A stretch of DNA of 62,746 nt from CAYJKB01 sp964370625 (GTDB taxonomy: Bacteria > Bacillota > Clostridia > Oscillospirales > Butyricicoccaceae): contig CAYJKB010000007.1 in assembly GCA_964370625.1 (NCBI GenBank), forward strand, positions 1-62,746, read 5' to 3'. Position 1 is the first letter of the stretch. Every line of letters starts with the position of its first letter. Under the pieces are notes generated by a model. It was not told the DNA's origin, searched no databases, and saw only the letters and a program-made list of their open reading frames with translations. Both the position numbers and the translations under genes were made by a program. Of this stretch, positions 43,334 to 52,392 are shown in pieces.

Positions 43334-44645
43334 TATAGGATTAATTTCGCTTGGCTGTGCAAAAAATCTTGTTGATAGTGAACATATGTTACACAGAGTT
43401 ACAAATGCAAATATGAATATAGTAGAAGATATTGAAAAAGCTGATATTGCTATAATTAACACATGTGGATTTATTGAATCTGCAAAGCAAGAAGCGATAG
43501 AAAACATCTTTGAAGTAGTTAATCTTAAAAAACAAGGTAAAGTTCGTGCAATAGTGGTGACAGGTTGCCTTACAGAACGATACAAAGAAGAATTTATGAA
43601 AGATATTCCAGAAGTTGATGCAATATTAGGCACAGGAAGCTATACTGATATTGTAGAAGCAGTTGAGCATGTTTTACAAGGAAAAAAATTCAGCAAATTT
43701 GGAGATATTAATAAAAACCATGCTATAGATGAAAGAATTATTTCTACACCTGCACATTATGCATATTTGAAAATTGCAGAAGGTTGTGATAATCATTGTG
43801 CATATTGTGTAATTCCATCACTTCGTGGAAAATATAGAAGCCGAACAATGGAAGATATATTAGCAGAAGCACGTGAACTTTCTAAAATGGGAGTTAAAGA
43901 ACTTATTATCATAGCGCAAGATATAACACGTTATGGCACAGACCTTTATGGAAAAAGAAGACTTTCGGAACTATGTGATGAGCTATGTGAACTTGATTTT
44001 AAATGGATTAGACTTCATTATTTATATCCAGATGAAATCGATGATACATTGATTGACACAATAGCGAAACAAGATAAGATTTTAAATTATCTTGATATTC
44101 CAATTCAACATGTAAGCTCATCAATGATTAAGAGAATGAATAGACGTGGTGATAAAGATTATTTAACAGGCTTATTTGCTAAACTTCGTGAAAAAATTCC
44201 AAATCTAGTTCTTCGCACAAGCTTAATTGCTGGTATGCCTGGGGAAACTGAAGAAGAATTTACAGAACTTTGCACATTCCTTCGTGATACAAAAATTGAA
44301 CGTGTAGGTATTTTTCCGTTTTCTCGTGAAGAAGGAAGCGAAGCATATGACATGCCAAATCAAGTTGAAGAGCATATTCGTGATAAACGTGTGCAAATTG
44401 CTGAAGAAATTCAATCTCGTGTCATGGATGCATATAATGATAGTTTAGCAGGAAAAACTTTCACAGTGCTTTGTGAAGGATATGACGAAGAATATGATGA
44501 ATATTATGGACGTACTTACAGCCATTCACCCGATATTGATGGACGAGTATGCTTTGATAGCGAATATAAAATAACAGTTGGTGATTTTGTACAAGTGTAT
44601 ATTGAAGATTATGATGGTACAGATTTACTTGGTACTGTAGAGTAG
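43323..44645 (+). CDS. rimO: RimO, ribosomal protein S12 methylthiotransferase
   Basis: This radical SAM methylthiotransferase modifies Asp88/89 of S12. The N-terminal UPF0004 domain has Cys residues in SLGCAKNLVDSE, NTCGFIESAKQEA and VTGCLTERYK; the radical SAM motif is CDNHCAYCVIPSLRGKYRSR. A TRAM domain closes the C-terminus. The YSHSPDIDGRVCF stretch favours RimO over MiaB. I start at ATG 43323, 9 nt after GGAGG; the 440-residue length is normal. It overlaps recX by 11 bp and is followed after 9 bp by pgsA. Confidence 0.95.
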   Translation: MNINIGLISLGCAKNLVDSEHMLHRVTNANMNIVEDIEKADIAIINTCGFIESAKQEAIENIFEVVNLKKQGKVRAIVVTGCLTERYKEEFMKDIPEVDAILGTGSYTDIVEAVEHVLQGKKFSKFGDINKNHAIDERIISTPAHYAYLKIAEGCDNHCAYCVIPSLRGKYRSRTMEDILAEARELSKMGVKELIIIAQDITRYGTDLYGKRRLSELCDELCELDFKWIRLHYLYPDEIDDTLIDTIAKQDKILNYLDIPIQHVSSSMIKRMNRRGDKDYLTGLFAKLREKIPNLVLRTSLIAGMPGETEEEFTELCTFLRDTKIERVGIFPFSREEGSEAYDMPNQVEEHIRDKRVQIAEEIQSRVMDAYNDSLAGKTFTVLCEGYDEEYDEYYGRTYSHSPDIDGRVCFDSEYKITVGDFVQVYIEDYDGTDLLGTVE

Positions 44646-44654
44646 AGGTGAAAA

Positions 44655-45197
44655 ATGACATTAGCGAATAAAATTACTTTAATGAGAATAGCATTAGTTC
44701 CATTTTTTATGTATTTCTTATATGTAGGGCAAAAAGAAATAGCATTAGTTTTATTTATTCTTGCGAGTGTAACGGATTTTTTAGATGGATATATAGCAAG
44801 AAAGTATAATCAAATTACAGACTTTGGAAAGTTTGTTGATCCTCTTGCAGACAAACTTTTAGTAACAGCTGCTATTATTATTTTTGTGGAACTTGGAAAG
44901 ATGTCGGGTGTTTTTGCATTTATAATTTTAGCACGTGAATTTATTGTAACATCACTTAGAGTTGTTGCCATTAGTAAAGGAAAAGTTATGGCAGCTGCAA
45001 TTACAGGAAAAGTTAAAACAGTTATTCAAATTTTATCTATTGTTGTTATGATGTCAAACTTTGCAGATATTGCAGTGTATCAAGATATAACTATAAATGA
45101 TATGGCAGCCCTTATAATGACATTGATTACTATTTATTCTGGAATTGATTACGTTAAAGCGAATTTTGAAATTATTGCAGATGGTGCTAGAGGGTAA
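44655..45197 (+). CDS. pgsA: PgsA, CDP-diacylglycerol-glycerol-3-phosphate phosphatidyltransferase
   Basis: The 180-residue membrane enzyme makes phosphatidylglycerol phosphate. The CDP-alcohol phosphotransferase motif D-x2-D-G-x2-A-R-x8-G-x3-D-x3-D is complete in TDFLDGYIARKYNQ and TDFGKFVDPLADK. The start MTLANKITLMRI and a GAGGTG site fit. It provides the substrate chain for Lgt and cardiolipin synthase, both in this window. The 97 bp to the next gene contain a short palindrome (AATCAAAGCTTTTGATT, about 45242) but no clear terminator. Confidence 0.95.
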   Translation: MTLANKITLMRIALVPFFMYFLYVGQKEIALVLFILASVTDFLDGYIARKYNQITDFGKFVDPLADKLLVTAAIIIFVELGKMSGVFAFIILAREFIVTSLRVVAISKGKVMAAAITGKVKTVIQILSIVVMMSNFADIAVYQDITINDMAALIMTLITIYSGIDYVKANFEIIADGARG

Positions 45198-45294
45198 AAA
45201 ATGCATTAACTACATTTTGTGATTTCGAACATAATGAGGTAAAATCAAAGCTTTTGATTGAGAATTAAGCAGATTATGAATAGGAGCGATGATG

Positions 45295-45852
45295 ATGGAC
45301 GAAAAAATGAGAGCAGAAATATTAGAATACCTTTCAGGGTATAGGCTAAAGCATACATTAGGATGTGAAAAAGCAGCAGTTGCACTGGCTAAAAAATGGG
45401 GTGCAGATGAAGAAGCGGCATCACTATGTGCATTACTTCATGATATAACAAAAAAATTATCTATGGAAGAACAGTTGAAATTATGTCGAAAATACGATAT
45501 AATAGTCGATAACATTGAAAAAATAGAGCCTAAATTATTACATGGTAAAACAGCAGCGGCAACAGCTCGTGCACGATTTAAAATAAGCGATGAAATATAT
45601 AATGCTGTATTTTGTCACACAACAGGAAAGCCTGATATGACATTGCTTGACAAAATTCTATATCTTGCAGATTATATAGAAGAAAATCGTGATTTTGATG
45701 GAGTTGAAAAAATTCGTGAACTTGCTTTCTCTGATTTAAATGAAGCTATGTTGTTTTGTTTTGAAATGTCACTTACTGATTTAATTGCACGTAGAAAATT
45801 AATACATAAAAACTCAGTAGAAGCACTTAATTTTTTATATAACAAGATTTAA
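45295..45852 (+). CDS. yqeK: YqeK, HD-domain Ap4A hydrolase
   Basis: This HD-superfamily phosphohydrolase of the YqeK group cleaves diadenosine tetraphosphate symmetrically to two ADP. The metal ligands are in KHTLGCEKAA (His), CALLHDITKK (HD), LLHGKTAA (His), FCHTTGKPDM (His) and LADYIEENRDF (Asp). Three overlapping ATGs follow AGGAG; 45295 has the best spacing (8 nt), giving 185 residues. nadD, usually just upstream, is missing, but the order yqeK-LCP-rsfS-leuS is kept. Confidence 0.92.
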   Translation: MDEKMRAEILEYLSGYRLKHTLGCEKAAVALAKKWGADEEAASLCALLHDITKKLSMEEQLKLCRKYDIIVDNIEKIEPKLLHGKTAAATARARFKISDEIYNAVFCHTTGKPDMTLLDKILYLADYIEENRDFDGVEKIRELAFSDLNEAMLFCFEMSLTDLIARRKLIHKNSVEALNFLYNKI

Positions 45853-45891
45853 CTTTTTAAAGTTTTATATACACAAAGTCGGAGGAATTAA

Positions 45892-47609
45892 ATGAAATTT
45901 TTCGGTGGAAATCCAAATAAAACAATAGCAGGAGCAAAAGACAAAAGCAAACCCACTGCAAAAAAAGATAAATATGCAGGAAAAACCAAAGAACAAGTAA
46001 AAAAGATAAAGCGAACAAGAAATTTCAAAGTGACGATGTTATCACTTCTTGTTATGATAGCAGTTATAATAACAGCGATAGCGTGGTTGTTTTCATACAT
46101 TAAACCGCCGGAAATAGCAAGCCCAGGATTAGATAACGATGGAAATGTAGTAGACCCACCAACGGTGGTGGATCAAGAAACGGGAGACCCTTTATACGTA
46201 ATTGATGGAGATAGAAAAGAAGATTATTTTACATTTTTAGTAGCAGCGACAGATGAAGATGAATACAGAACTGATGCTATTATGGTAGTATCTTTTGATG
46301 TTGCGAATGGAAAAATCAATATATTAAATGTGCCTCGTGATACATTATCTAATGTAAATAGAAGTGTGCCAAAAATTAATGGAGCTTACAACAATGGTGT
46401 AGATGGCACGATTTCCGAGCTTCACCAAATGATTGGTATACCGATTGATAAATATTTAGTTGTAAACTTTGAAGGTATCGCTGAAATAGTTGATGCTATG
46501 GGTGGAATTGAATATGATGTGCCACGCCGCATGAAATATGATGACCCGACACAGGATTTACACATTGACTTACAACCTGGACTTCAAACGTTAAATGGCG
46601 AACAAACTGTACATTTCCTGCGTTTTAGAATAAATAATGACGGCACAGGATATGCAGGTGGCGATGTTGAACGTGTTGAAGAACAACAAAAATTCTTAAC
46701 AGAACTTGTAAATCAAATATTATCTCCAACAGGGCTTTTTAACATGAATGATATTGTTGATGCTGTTTTTGCTAATGTAGAAACAGACATGGAAGTAGCT
46801 GAAATGTTATGGGTAGGCTTAGAAGCTATGAAGATTGATTTTGCAGATTTCCAAATGCACTTAATTCCAGGGTATTTCCTTGATGCATCAAATGGTGATT
46901 CTTATTGGGGACTATATGAAAACAAAACTATTGACCTAATTAATGAGCATTTTAACCCATTTGAAGATGATATCACAGATTTAGATATTGCAAGTGCGTC
47001 AAAAGTTCAGTGGAGTAAACCAGAACCAGANNNNNNNNNNNNNNNNNNNNNNNNNNNNNNNNNNNNNNNNNNNNNNNNNNNNNNNNNNNNNNNNNNNNNN
47101 NNNNNNNNNNNNNNNNNNNNNNNNNNNNNNCAGATTTAGATATTGCAAGTGCGTCAAAAGTTCAGTGGAGTAAACCAGAACCAGACCCAGAACCAGAGCC
47201 AGAGCCAGAGCCAGAAGACAGCGAAACGCCTGATGATACCGAAACTGACCCAGAGGGCGAAGTAGAAACTACCGACCCAGAGGGAACAGGCGACACAGAA
47301 ACTGACCCAGACCAAGACCAAACAGGCGAGGGAGAAGGCGAAACTGAACAGCCTACTGACACTGAACAACCACCTACAGACCAAGAGCAAACTGAAGATG
47401 GTGAAACAGGTGAAACAGACCCACCGCTTGTAGACCCTCCTGTAGTAGTTGACCCATCGCTAAATGAGCCTGAAGTAGAACAACCACCTATTGTGGTAGT
47501 TCCTCCTACTGTAGAAGAGCCACCAGTAGAGGAAGAACCAGAAGTGCATGTTCCTCCAGTGGTGGCAGACCCAGAAGCATCAGCAGATCCCGAAACACAA
47601 ACAGAGTAA
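45892..47609 (+). CDS. LytR-CpsA-Psr (LCP) family phosphotransferase, split by a false gap
   Basis: LCP proteins transfer wall teichoic acid or other polymers to peptidoglycan. A basic cytoplasmic stretch is followed by one membrane helix (about 43-68) and the extracytoplasmic LCP domain (about 110-340), with YRTDAIMVVSF, NVPRDTLSNV, GIEYDVPRRM and FLRFRINNDGTGYAGGD. The 100-N gap at 47031 is flanked on both sides by the same 55 bp. Removing 155 bp restores one frame of 520 residues that ends in a long acidic Pro/Glu/Thr-rich tail (PEPEPEPE, then DPPVVVDP and similar). Read literally, the frame would stop at 47139, which is an artefact. Confidence 0.9.
47031..47130. other. False assembly gap with 55 bp duplicated flanks
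   Basis: 46976-47030 and 47131-47185 are the same 55 bp. This fits unjoined contig ends that share one k-mer of 55. The repetitive PE-coding stretch right after it probably caused the break. Confidence 0.93.
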
Positions 47610-47633
47610 CACAATTTGAAAGGAAACTTATAA

Positions 47634-47999
47634 ATGAGTATAGATACTAACGAAAAAAACATATTGAAAACAGCGATAGCTGCTTTAGACGAAAAAAAAG
47701 GTGACGAAATTACAGTGCTTGATATTACAACATTAGATACAGCACTTGCTGATTGTTTCGTTATCTGTACAGGTAATTCAGCACCACAAGTTAAAGCACT
47801 AGCTGAAAATGTTGAATTTAAAATCAAAGAAGCAACAGGTCTTTTAGCAAACCATACAGAAGGTTATAGCACAGCGAGTTGGATACTTCTTGACTATGGA
47901 TTTATGGTTGTGCATGTATTCCATAAAGAGTCACGTGAGTTTTATGGACTTGAAAAATTATGGGGCGATGCTAGACGTGTAGATATTGAAAATATATAA
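47634..47999 (+). CDS. rsfS: RsfS, ribosome silencing factor
   Basis: The 121-residue protein binds L14 on the 50S subunit and blocks subunit joining during starvation. Conserved stretches are DCFVICTGNSAPQVKAL, HTEGYSTASWILLDYGFMVV and HVFHKESREFYGLEKLWGDA (the family end). An AAAGGAAA site precedes the ATG. Its place between LCP and leuS is standard in clostridia. Confidence 0.95.
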   Translation: MSIDTNEKNILKTAIAALDEKKGDEITVLDITTLDTALADCFVICTGNSAPQVKALAENVEFKIKEATGLLANHTEGYSTASWILLDYGFMVVHVFHKESREFYGLEKLWGDARRVDIENI

Positions 48000-48020
48000 T
48001 CGAGAGGAGTAACACAAAGC

Positions 48021-50429
48021 GTGAGATACGAATATAAAAAATTAGAGAAAAAATGGCAAGATAAATGGGATGAAGATAAAGCATTCGAAGTAAAACTTGA
48101 CAAAAGTAAAGAAAAATTCTATGCTCTTGTAGAATTTCCATATCCATCAGGAGCAGGACTTCATGTAGGTCATCCACGTTCATATACAGCACTTGATATA
48201 GTGTCACGTAAAAAACGTATGGAAGGCAAAAATGTACTTTATCCAATGGGATGGGATGCATTTGGTCTGCCAACTGAAAACTTTGCGATTAAAAATAAAG
48301 TTCACCCAGCAGAAGTTACAAAACAAAACATTGCACGTTTTAAATCACAGCTTAAAAGCTTAGGATTATCTTTTGACTGGTCACGTGAAGTTAACACAAC
48401 TGACCCAGAGTATTATAAATGGACACAATGGATATTCCTTAAACTTTTTGAAAAAGGGCTAGCTTATAAAAGCAATATGGCTGTAAATTTTTGTACTTCT
48501 TGTAAATGTGTACTTGCAAATGAAGAAGTTGTTGCAGGTGGTTGTGAACGTTGTGGAAGTGAAGTTGTTCGTCGAGAGAAAACACAGTGGATGCTTAAAA
48601 TCACAGAATATGCAGAACGTCTAATCACAGACCTTGACACAGTTGACTATGTTGAACGTGTTAAAACTCAACAAAAAAACTGGATAGGCCGTTCTACTGG
48701 TGCTGAAGTTGATTTCACAACTACAGAAGGCGATATGCTAAGAATTTACACTACTCGTCCTGATACGCTATTTGGTGCAACTTATATGGTTATCTCACCA
48801 GAACATCCTTATGTTGCTAAATGGGCAGATAAAATCACAAATATCTCTGATGTGCTTGCATATAAAGATGAAGCTATGCACAAATCAGATTTTGAACGTA
48901 CTGAACTTGTAAAAGAAAAAACAGGGGTTAAAATCGAAGGTGTTCGTGCTATTAACCCTGTAAATAATACAGAAATTCCGATTTTCGTATCAGACTATGT
49001 TTTAATGTCTTATGGTACAGGTGCTATCATGGCAGTTCCAGGGCATGATGAACGTGACTTTGATTTTGCGAAAAAATTTGAACTTCCAATTATCGAAGTT
49101 GTAGCTGGTGGCGATGTAACAAAAGAGGCTTATGTTGACACTGAAACTGGAATTATGGTAAATTCTGATTTCCTAAATGGATTAGAAGTAGCTGATGCTA
49201 AAGTTAAAATAACAGAATTTTTAGCTGAAAAAGGTGTAGGTACACCTAAAGTTAACTATAAACTTCGTGACTGGGTATTCTCACGTCAACGTTACTGGGG
49301 TGAGCCTATTCCTATTGTCCATTGTGATAAATGTGGATATGTAGCACTTCCAGAAAGCTCTCTACCTCTTACGCTTCCTGAAATCGAAGACTATGAGCAA
49401 ACAGAGGACGGAAACTCACCACTTGCAAAACTTACTTCATGGGTGAATACAACGTGTCCTACTTGTGGTGGCGAGGCACAACGTGAAACTGATACAATGC
49501 CACAATGGGCTGGTTCATCATGGTATTTCTTGCGTTATTGTGACCCAACTAACAACGAAGAACTAGCATCAAAAGAAGCGTTAGAATATTTCTCTCCGAT
49601 TGATTGGTATAATGGTGGTATGGAACATACTACACTTCACTTATTATATTCACGTTTTTGGCACAAATTCTTATTTGATATCGGTGTTGTGCCTACTGCA
49701 GAGCCTTACATGAAACGTACAAGCCATGGTATGATTTTGGGCGAAAATGGCGAAAAAATGTCAAAAAGTCGTGGTAATGTCGTAAACCCTGATGAAATTG
49801 TTGATGAATATGGTGCAGATACAATGCGTCTTTATGAAATGTTTATCGGTGACTTTGAAAAAGCTGCTCCTTGGTCATCTAGCTCTATTAAAGGCTGTAA
49901 ACGTTTCCTAGACCGTGTTTGGGCATTATGTGAAAAAGTGCGTGATGGTGATGAATATTCTGAAAAGAATATGTCAACTATGCATAAAACAATAAAAAAA
50001 GTTTCAGATGATATTGAAACACTGAAATTTAACACAGCTATAGCAACACTTATGGCACTGGTTAATACTTTCTATGAAAATGGTGTTAATCGTGCTGAAT
50101 ATAACACGCTAATAACTCTGCTTTGTCCTTTTGCTCCACATATTGCAGAAGAACTTTGGAGCATTACAGGTAATGATAGCCTATTATCACTTTCAGCTTG
50201 GCCAGTTTTTGACGAGGCTAAAACTCGTGAGAGTAGCATTGAAATCGCCGTTCAAATCAACGGTAAAGTAAAATCTACAATCAGCCTGCCTGTTGATTGT
50301 GATGATAAACAAGCACTTGACACAGCATTAGCAGATAACAAAGTTAAAGCTGCACTTGACGGTATGAATGTAGTTAAAACTATTGTGATAAAAAACCGTA
50401 TCGTAAATATTGTTGTTAAACCTTGCTAA
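48021..50429 (+). CDS. leuS: Leucyl-tRNA synthetase
   Basis: This class I aminoacyl-tRNA synthetase charges tRNA-Leu. The 802-residue protein has the HIGH-type motif FPYPSGAGLHVGHPRSY (about 40), a zinc-binding insert with CTSCKCVLANEEV, the CP1 editing domain (TTRPDTLFGATYMV, GTGAIMAVPGHDERD) and KMSKSRGNVVNP. Translation starts at a GTG, 8-9 nt after GAGGAG. There is no T-box leader: it follows rsfS by 21 bp and is the last gene of the operon. Confidence 0.97.
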   Translation: MRYEYKKLEKKWQDKWDEDKAFEVKLDKSKEKFYALVEFPYPSGAGLHVGHPRSYTALDIVSRKKRMEGKNVLYPMGWDAFGLPTENFAIKNKVHPAEVTKQNIARFKSQLKSLGLSFDWSREVNTTDPEYYKWTQWIFLKLFEKGLAYKSNMAVNFCTSCKCVLANEEVVAGGCERCGSEVVRREKTQWMLKITEYAERLITDLDTVDYVERVKTQQKNWIGRSTGAEVDFTTTEGDMLRIYTTRPDTLFGATYMVISPEHPYVAKWADKITNISDVLAYKDEAMHKSDFERTELVKEKTGVKIEGVRAINPVNNTEIPIFVSDYVLMSYGTGAIMAVPGHDERDFDFAKKFELPIIEVVAGGDVTKEAYVDTETGIMVNSDFLNGLEVADAKVKITEFLAEKGVGTPKVNYKLRDWVFSRQRYWGEPIPIVHCDKCGYVALPESSLPLTLPEIEDYEQTEDGNSPLAKLTSWVNTTCPTCGGEAQRETDTMPQWAGSSWYFLRYCDPTNNEELASKEALEYFSPIDWYNGGMEHTTLHLLYSRFWHKFLFDIGVVPTAEPYMKRTSHGMILGENGEKMSKSRGNVVNPDEIVDEYGADTMRLYEMFIGDFEKAAPWSSSSIKGCKRFLDRVWALCEKVRDGDEYSEKNMSTMHKTIKKVSDDIETLKFNTAIATLMALVNTFYENGVNRAEYNTLITLLCPFAPHIAEELWSITGNDSLLSLSAWPVFDEAKTRESSIEIAVQINGKVKSTISLPVDCDDKQALDTALADNKVKAALDGMNVVKTIVIKNRIVNIVVKPC

Positions 50430-50438
50430 AAGTAAAGT

Positions 50439-50476
50439 GCAATTTATAAGTTAACACTATTATTTTTATAAATTGC
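50439..50476 (+). terminator. Hairpin after leuS
   Basis: A perfect 11 bp A/T-rich stem GCAATTTATAA/TTATAAATTGC with a 16 nt loop, 9 bp after leuS. It lacks a T-run, so its strength is uncertain. Confidence 0.45.
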
Positions 50477-50486
50477 TAAAATACGG

Positions 50487-50515
50487 TTGACAAAATTTCA
50501 GAAAAAGTATATAAT
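50487..50515 (+). promoter_or_regulatory. Consensus sigma-A promoter of rpsU
   Basis: TTGACA (50487-50492), 17 bp, TATAAT (50510-50515): a perfect match, about 75 bp before rpsU. Confidence 0.9.
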
Positions 50516-50588
50516 AGATTTACGGTTTTGTATTATCGTATCCTATAAGCACCGGGATTTTGAGGGTGCAGCGGAGGGAGGGAAAACA

Positions 50589-50771
50589 ATGTCAGAAGTC
50601 CGCATCAAGGATAACGAGTCTTTAGATTCTGCACTTAGAAGATTTAAAAGATCTTGTGCAAAAGCGGGCGTGCTTTCCGAGCTTCGTAAGAGAGAACACT
50701 ACGAGAGCCCTAGTGTAAAGCGCCGCAAAAAGTCAGAGGCAGCTCGTGCTAAAAAGAAAAAGTTCAGCTAA
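50589..50771 (+). CDS. rpsU: 30S ribosomal protein S21
   Basis: The 60-residue basic protein starts MSEVRIKDNESLDSALRRFK and ends in a Lys/Arg-rich tail (RRKKSEAARAKKKKFS), typical of S21 from Firmicutes. S21 sits near the anti-Shine-Dalgarno region and helps initiation. I start at ATG 50589 after GGAGGGAGGG; an open frame that begins at 50487 runs through the promoter and is not coding. The gene is monocistronic, with a consensus promoter and terminator. Confidence 0.97.
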   Translation: MSEVRIKDNESLDSALRRFKRSCAKAGVLSELRKREHYESPSVKRRKKSEAARAKKKKFS

Positions 50772-50783
50772 TTGAACGATATT

Positions 50784-50809
50784 AAGCGACAGGTGAAAAC
50801 CTGTCGCTT
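50784..50809 (+). terminator. Intrinsic terminator of rpsU
   Basis: A perfect 11 bp stem AAGCGACAGGT/ACCTGTCGCTT with a GAAA tetraloop, followed by TGGTATTTTT. Confidence 0.9.
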
Positions 50810-50908
50810 TGGTATTTTTAAGAGAGGTATTTTAAAATATAATCTACCAAATAAAAAGTGATGATTTTGCAAAAATCGAAAATGCAGCTTAAATAAGAAT
50901 ATAATAAT

Positions 50909-50957
50909 AACAGACTTTGTAATGATTAGATGAAAATCTATCGATGCAAGGTCTGTT
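50909..50957 (+). terminator. Imperfect long hairpin in the rpsU-dctP spacer
   Basis: AACAGAC and GTCTGTT close a long imperfect stem (also TTTG/CAAG and AGAT/ATCT with a GAAA loop), followed by TTGTTTT. It may be a second terminator or the end of a small RNA. The rest of the 528 bp spacer is AT-rich and holds the TRAP promoter and operators. Confidence 0.5.
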
Positions 50958-51059
50958 TTGTTTTAGAATGCATTGTAACTATATGGAAACAATAAAACGG
51001 ATAATAGAAAAATGAACAAAATTTCTAAATATATTATCAAAATTTGAAAAAAGACACAT

Positions 51060-51077
51060 AATGACAAAGTTGTCATT
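51060..51077. promoter_or_regulatory. Putative operator O1 upstream of the TRAP operon
   Basis: The palindrome AATGACAA-AG-TTGTCATT (8 bp arms, 2 bp centre, symmetry extended by one more T/A pair on each side). 15 of 18 bases match the site at 51244. A lone half-site AATGACAA lies between them at 51158-51165. The probable ligand-controlled regulator is the LacI-type protein encoded at 55391. Confidence 0.6.
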
Positions 51078-51217
51078 ATAAAAAAGTATATAAAAATAAA
51101 TTTGTAAAATATTAGATATGTCAAAAATAATACAAAAAATCAAGATAATTGTGCACAAATGACAATTTTAAACGTATATTATTTACAGTGTGTATAAATT
51201 AAATTATTTGAGATATA

Positions 51218-51246
51218 TTGACAAACAGTATTTTCTCTGCTAAAAT
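51218..51246 (+). promoter_or_regulatory. Sigma-A promoter of the TRAP/NTF2 operon
   Basis: TTGACA (51218-51223), a 17 bp spacer and TAAAAT (51241-51246), 54 bp before dctP. The downstream operator overlaps the -10. Confidence 0.8.
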
Positions 51247-51261
51247 GACAACATGGTCATT
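51244..51261. promoter_or_regulatory. Putative operator O2 overlapping the -10 and start site
   Basis: AATGACAA-CA-TGGTCATT, matching O1 at 15 of 18 positions. Its position over the -10 and transcription start fits repression. Confidence 0.62.
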
Positions 51262-51299
51262 GGTTAAATGATAAAACAATTTTATGGAGGATGTATTTT

Positions 51300-52364
51300 A
51301 TGAAAAAGTTATCAAAATTATTAACAGTGGGCTTATCATTATTAACACTTGTTGCATTTACAGCAGGTTGTGGCAGCTCAGATGAACCTGATGACACAGC
51401 TGATAGTGCGGGAAATGATACAACGTCAGCTCATGAAGCTGTAGAAATTCGTATTCCACATGCTTTGGCAGAAACAGACCCAGTGCATATTGGATTTCTT
51501 GCTTTTAAAGAGCATGTTGAAGCATCAGGACTTAATATGACAGTTGATATTTTCCCTAATGGTCAGCTATCTAGTTCAGATCGTGATTTAATCGAAGGTA
51601 TTCAATTTGGTGAATTTGATTTAACATCAGTTGCAGCAAGCAACCTTGCTCCAACAATTTCAGAATATTATGTATTTAATGCAAACTATCTTTTTGATAG
51701 CTTAGAAAATGCAAGAGAAACTCTTTTAGGCGAAAAAGGGGACTATTTAATTGATTTAGTAATTGAAAAAAACACAGGAATTTTACCAGTGGGATATTTT
51801 GGTGGAACAATGCAAAGCATTTGGACAACTACAAAGCCAGTTCCTGATTTAGAAGCTTGGGCTAATTTAAAAATTCGTTCAGCTGAAAATCCAATTAATA
51901 TTGCAGAATTAGAAGCATTAGGTGCAACACCAACTTCTATGGCATGGGGCGAACTTTACACAGGTTTACAACAAGGTACAGTTGATGGATTATTCTCAAA
52001 TCGTGTAACAGCTATTCAAACTTTTTCAGATGTATTAAAATATGGTACATTCACAGGCCATAACATTTATCTACCAATCCCAATTGCATCTCAAAGTTTC
52101 TATGATAGTTTAGATGCAGAACAAAAAGTAGTATTTGATGAAGGTATGGAAATTGCTTGTAATGCACAATGGGATGCAGTTGCAAATTTAGATGCAGAAA
52201 TTTTAGCACAACTAGAAACAATGACAGCAGAAGGTAGTTTAGTTTATATCCCAGAAATGGAAGCGGCAGCATTTGATGAAATCAAACCATTATTTATTGA
52301 TTCAACAGAAGCTTTAGTAGCAGAACTTTGTGGACAAGAAATTTTAGATTATTTCAGAAATTAA
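51300..52364 (+). CDS. dctP: TRAP transporter substrate-binding lipoprotein (DctP family)
   Basis: The 354-residue protein has a lipoprotein signal with lipobox FTAGC (Cys at about 24), a Ser/Asp-rich linker and a DctP domain. Typical elements are RIPHALAETDPVHIGF, FPNGQLSSSDRDLIEGIQFG and the GELYTGLQQGTVDGLF motif, where the binding-site Arg is expected nearby (LKIRSAENPIN). It delivers an organic acid to the DctQM membrane part. I start at ATG 51300, 9 nt after GGAGG. First gene of the operon under O1/O2. The ligand is unknown; sugar acids or other carboxylates are likely. Confidence 0.93.
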   Translation: MKKLSKLLTVGLSLLTLVAFTAGCGSSDEPDDTADSAGNDTTSAHEAVEIRIPHALAETDPVHIGFLAFKEHVEASGLNMTVDIFPNGQLSSSDRDLIEGIQFGEFDLTSVAASNLAPTISEYYVFNANYLFDSLENARETLLGEKGDYLIDLVIEKNTGILPVGYFGGTMQSIWTTTKPVPDLEAWANLKIRSAENPINIAELEALGATPTSMAWGELYTGLQQGTVDGLFSNRVTAIQTFSDVLKYGTFTGHNIYLPIPIASQSFYDSLDAEQKVVFDEGMEIACNAQWDAVANLDAEILAQLETMTAEGSLVYIPEMEAAAFDEIKPLFIDSTEALVAELCGQEILDYFRN

Positions 52365-52392
52365 TAATTGATACATAAGAACGGAGGATTAA

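Noticed and set aside
47136..47160. Apparent premature stop of the LCP protein right after the N gap
   Set aside because: It appears only because the 100 N and one duplicated 55-mer shift the frame; collapsing the repeat removes it.
47162..47827. Open frame of 221 codons on the minus strand rich in Ser, Gly and Thr
   Set aside because: It is the mirror of the Pro/Glu/Asp repeat tail of the LCP gene and the start of rsfS; no ribosome binding site, and its repetitive composition follows from the opposite strand.
50487..50588. N-terminal extension of S21 by 34 residues
   Set aside because: The extension would be translated from the -35 box of a consensus promoter; the S21 family starts at 50589 with its own ribosome binding site.
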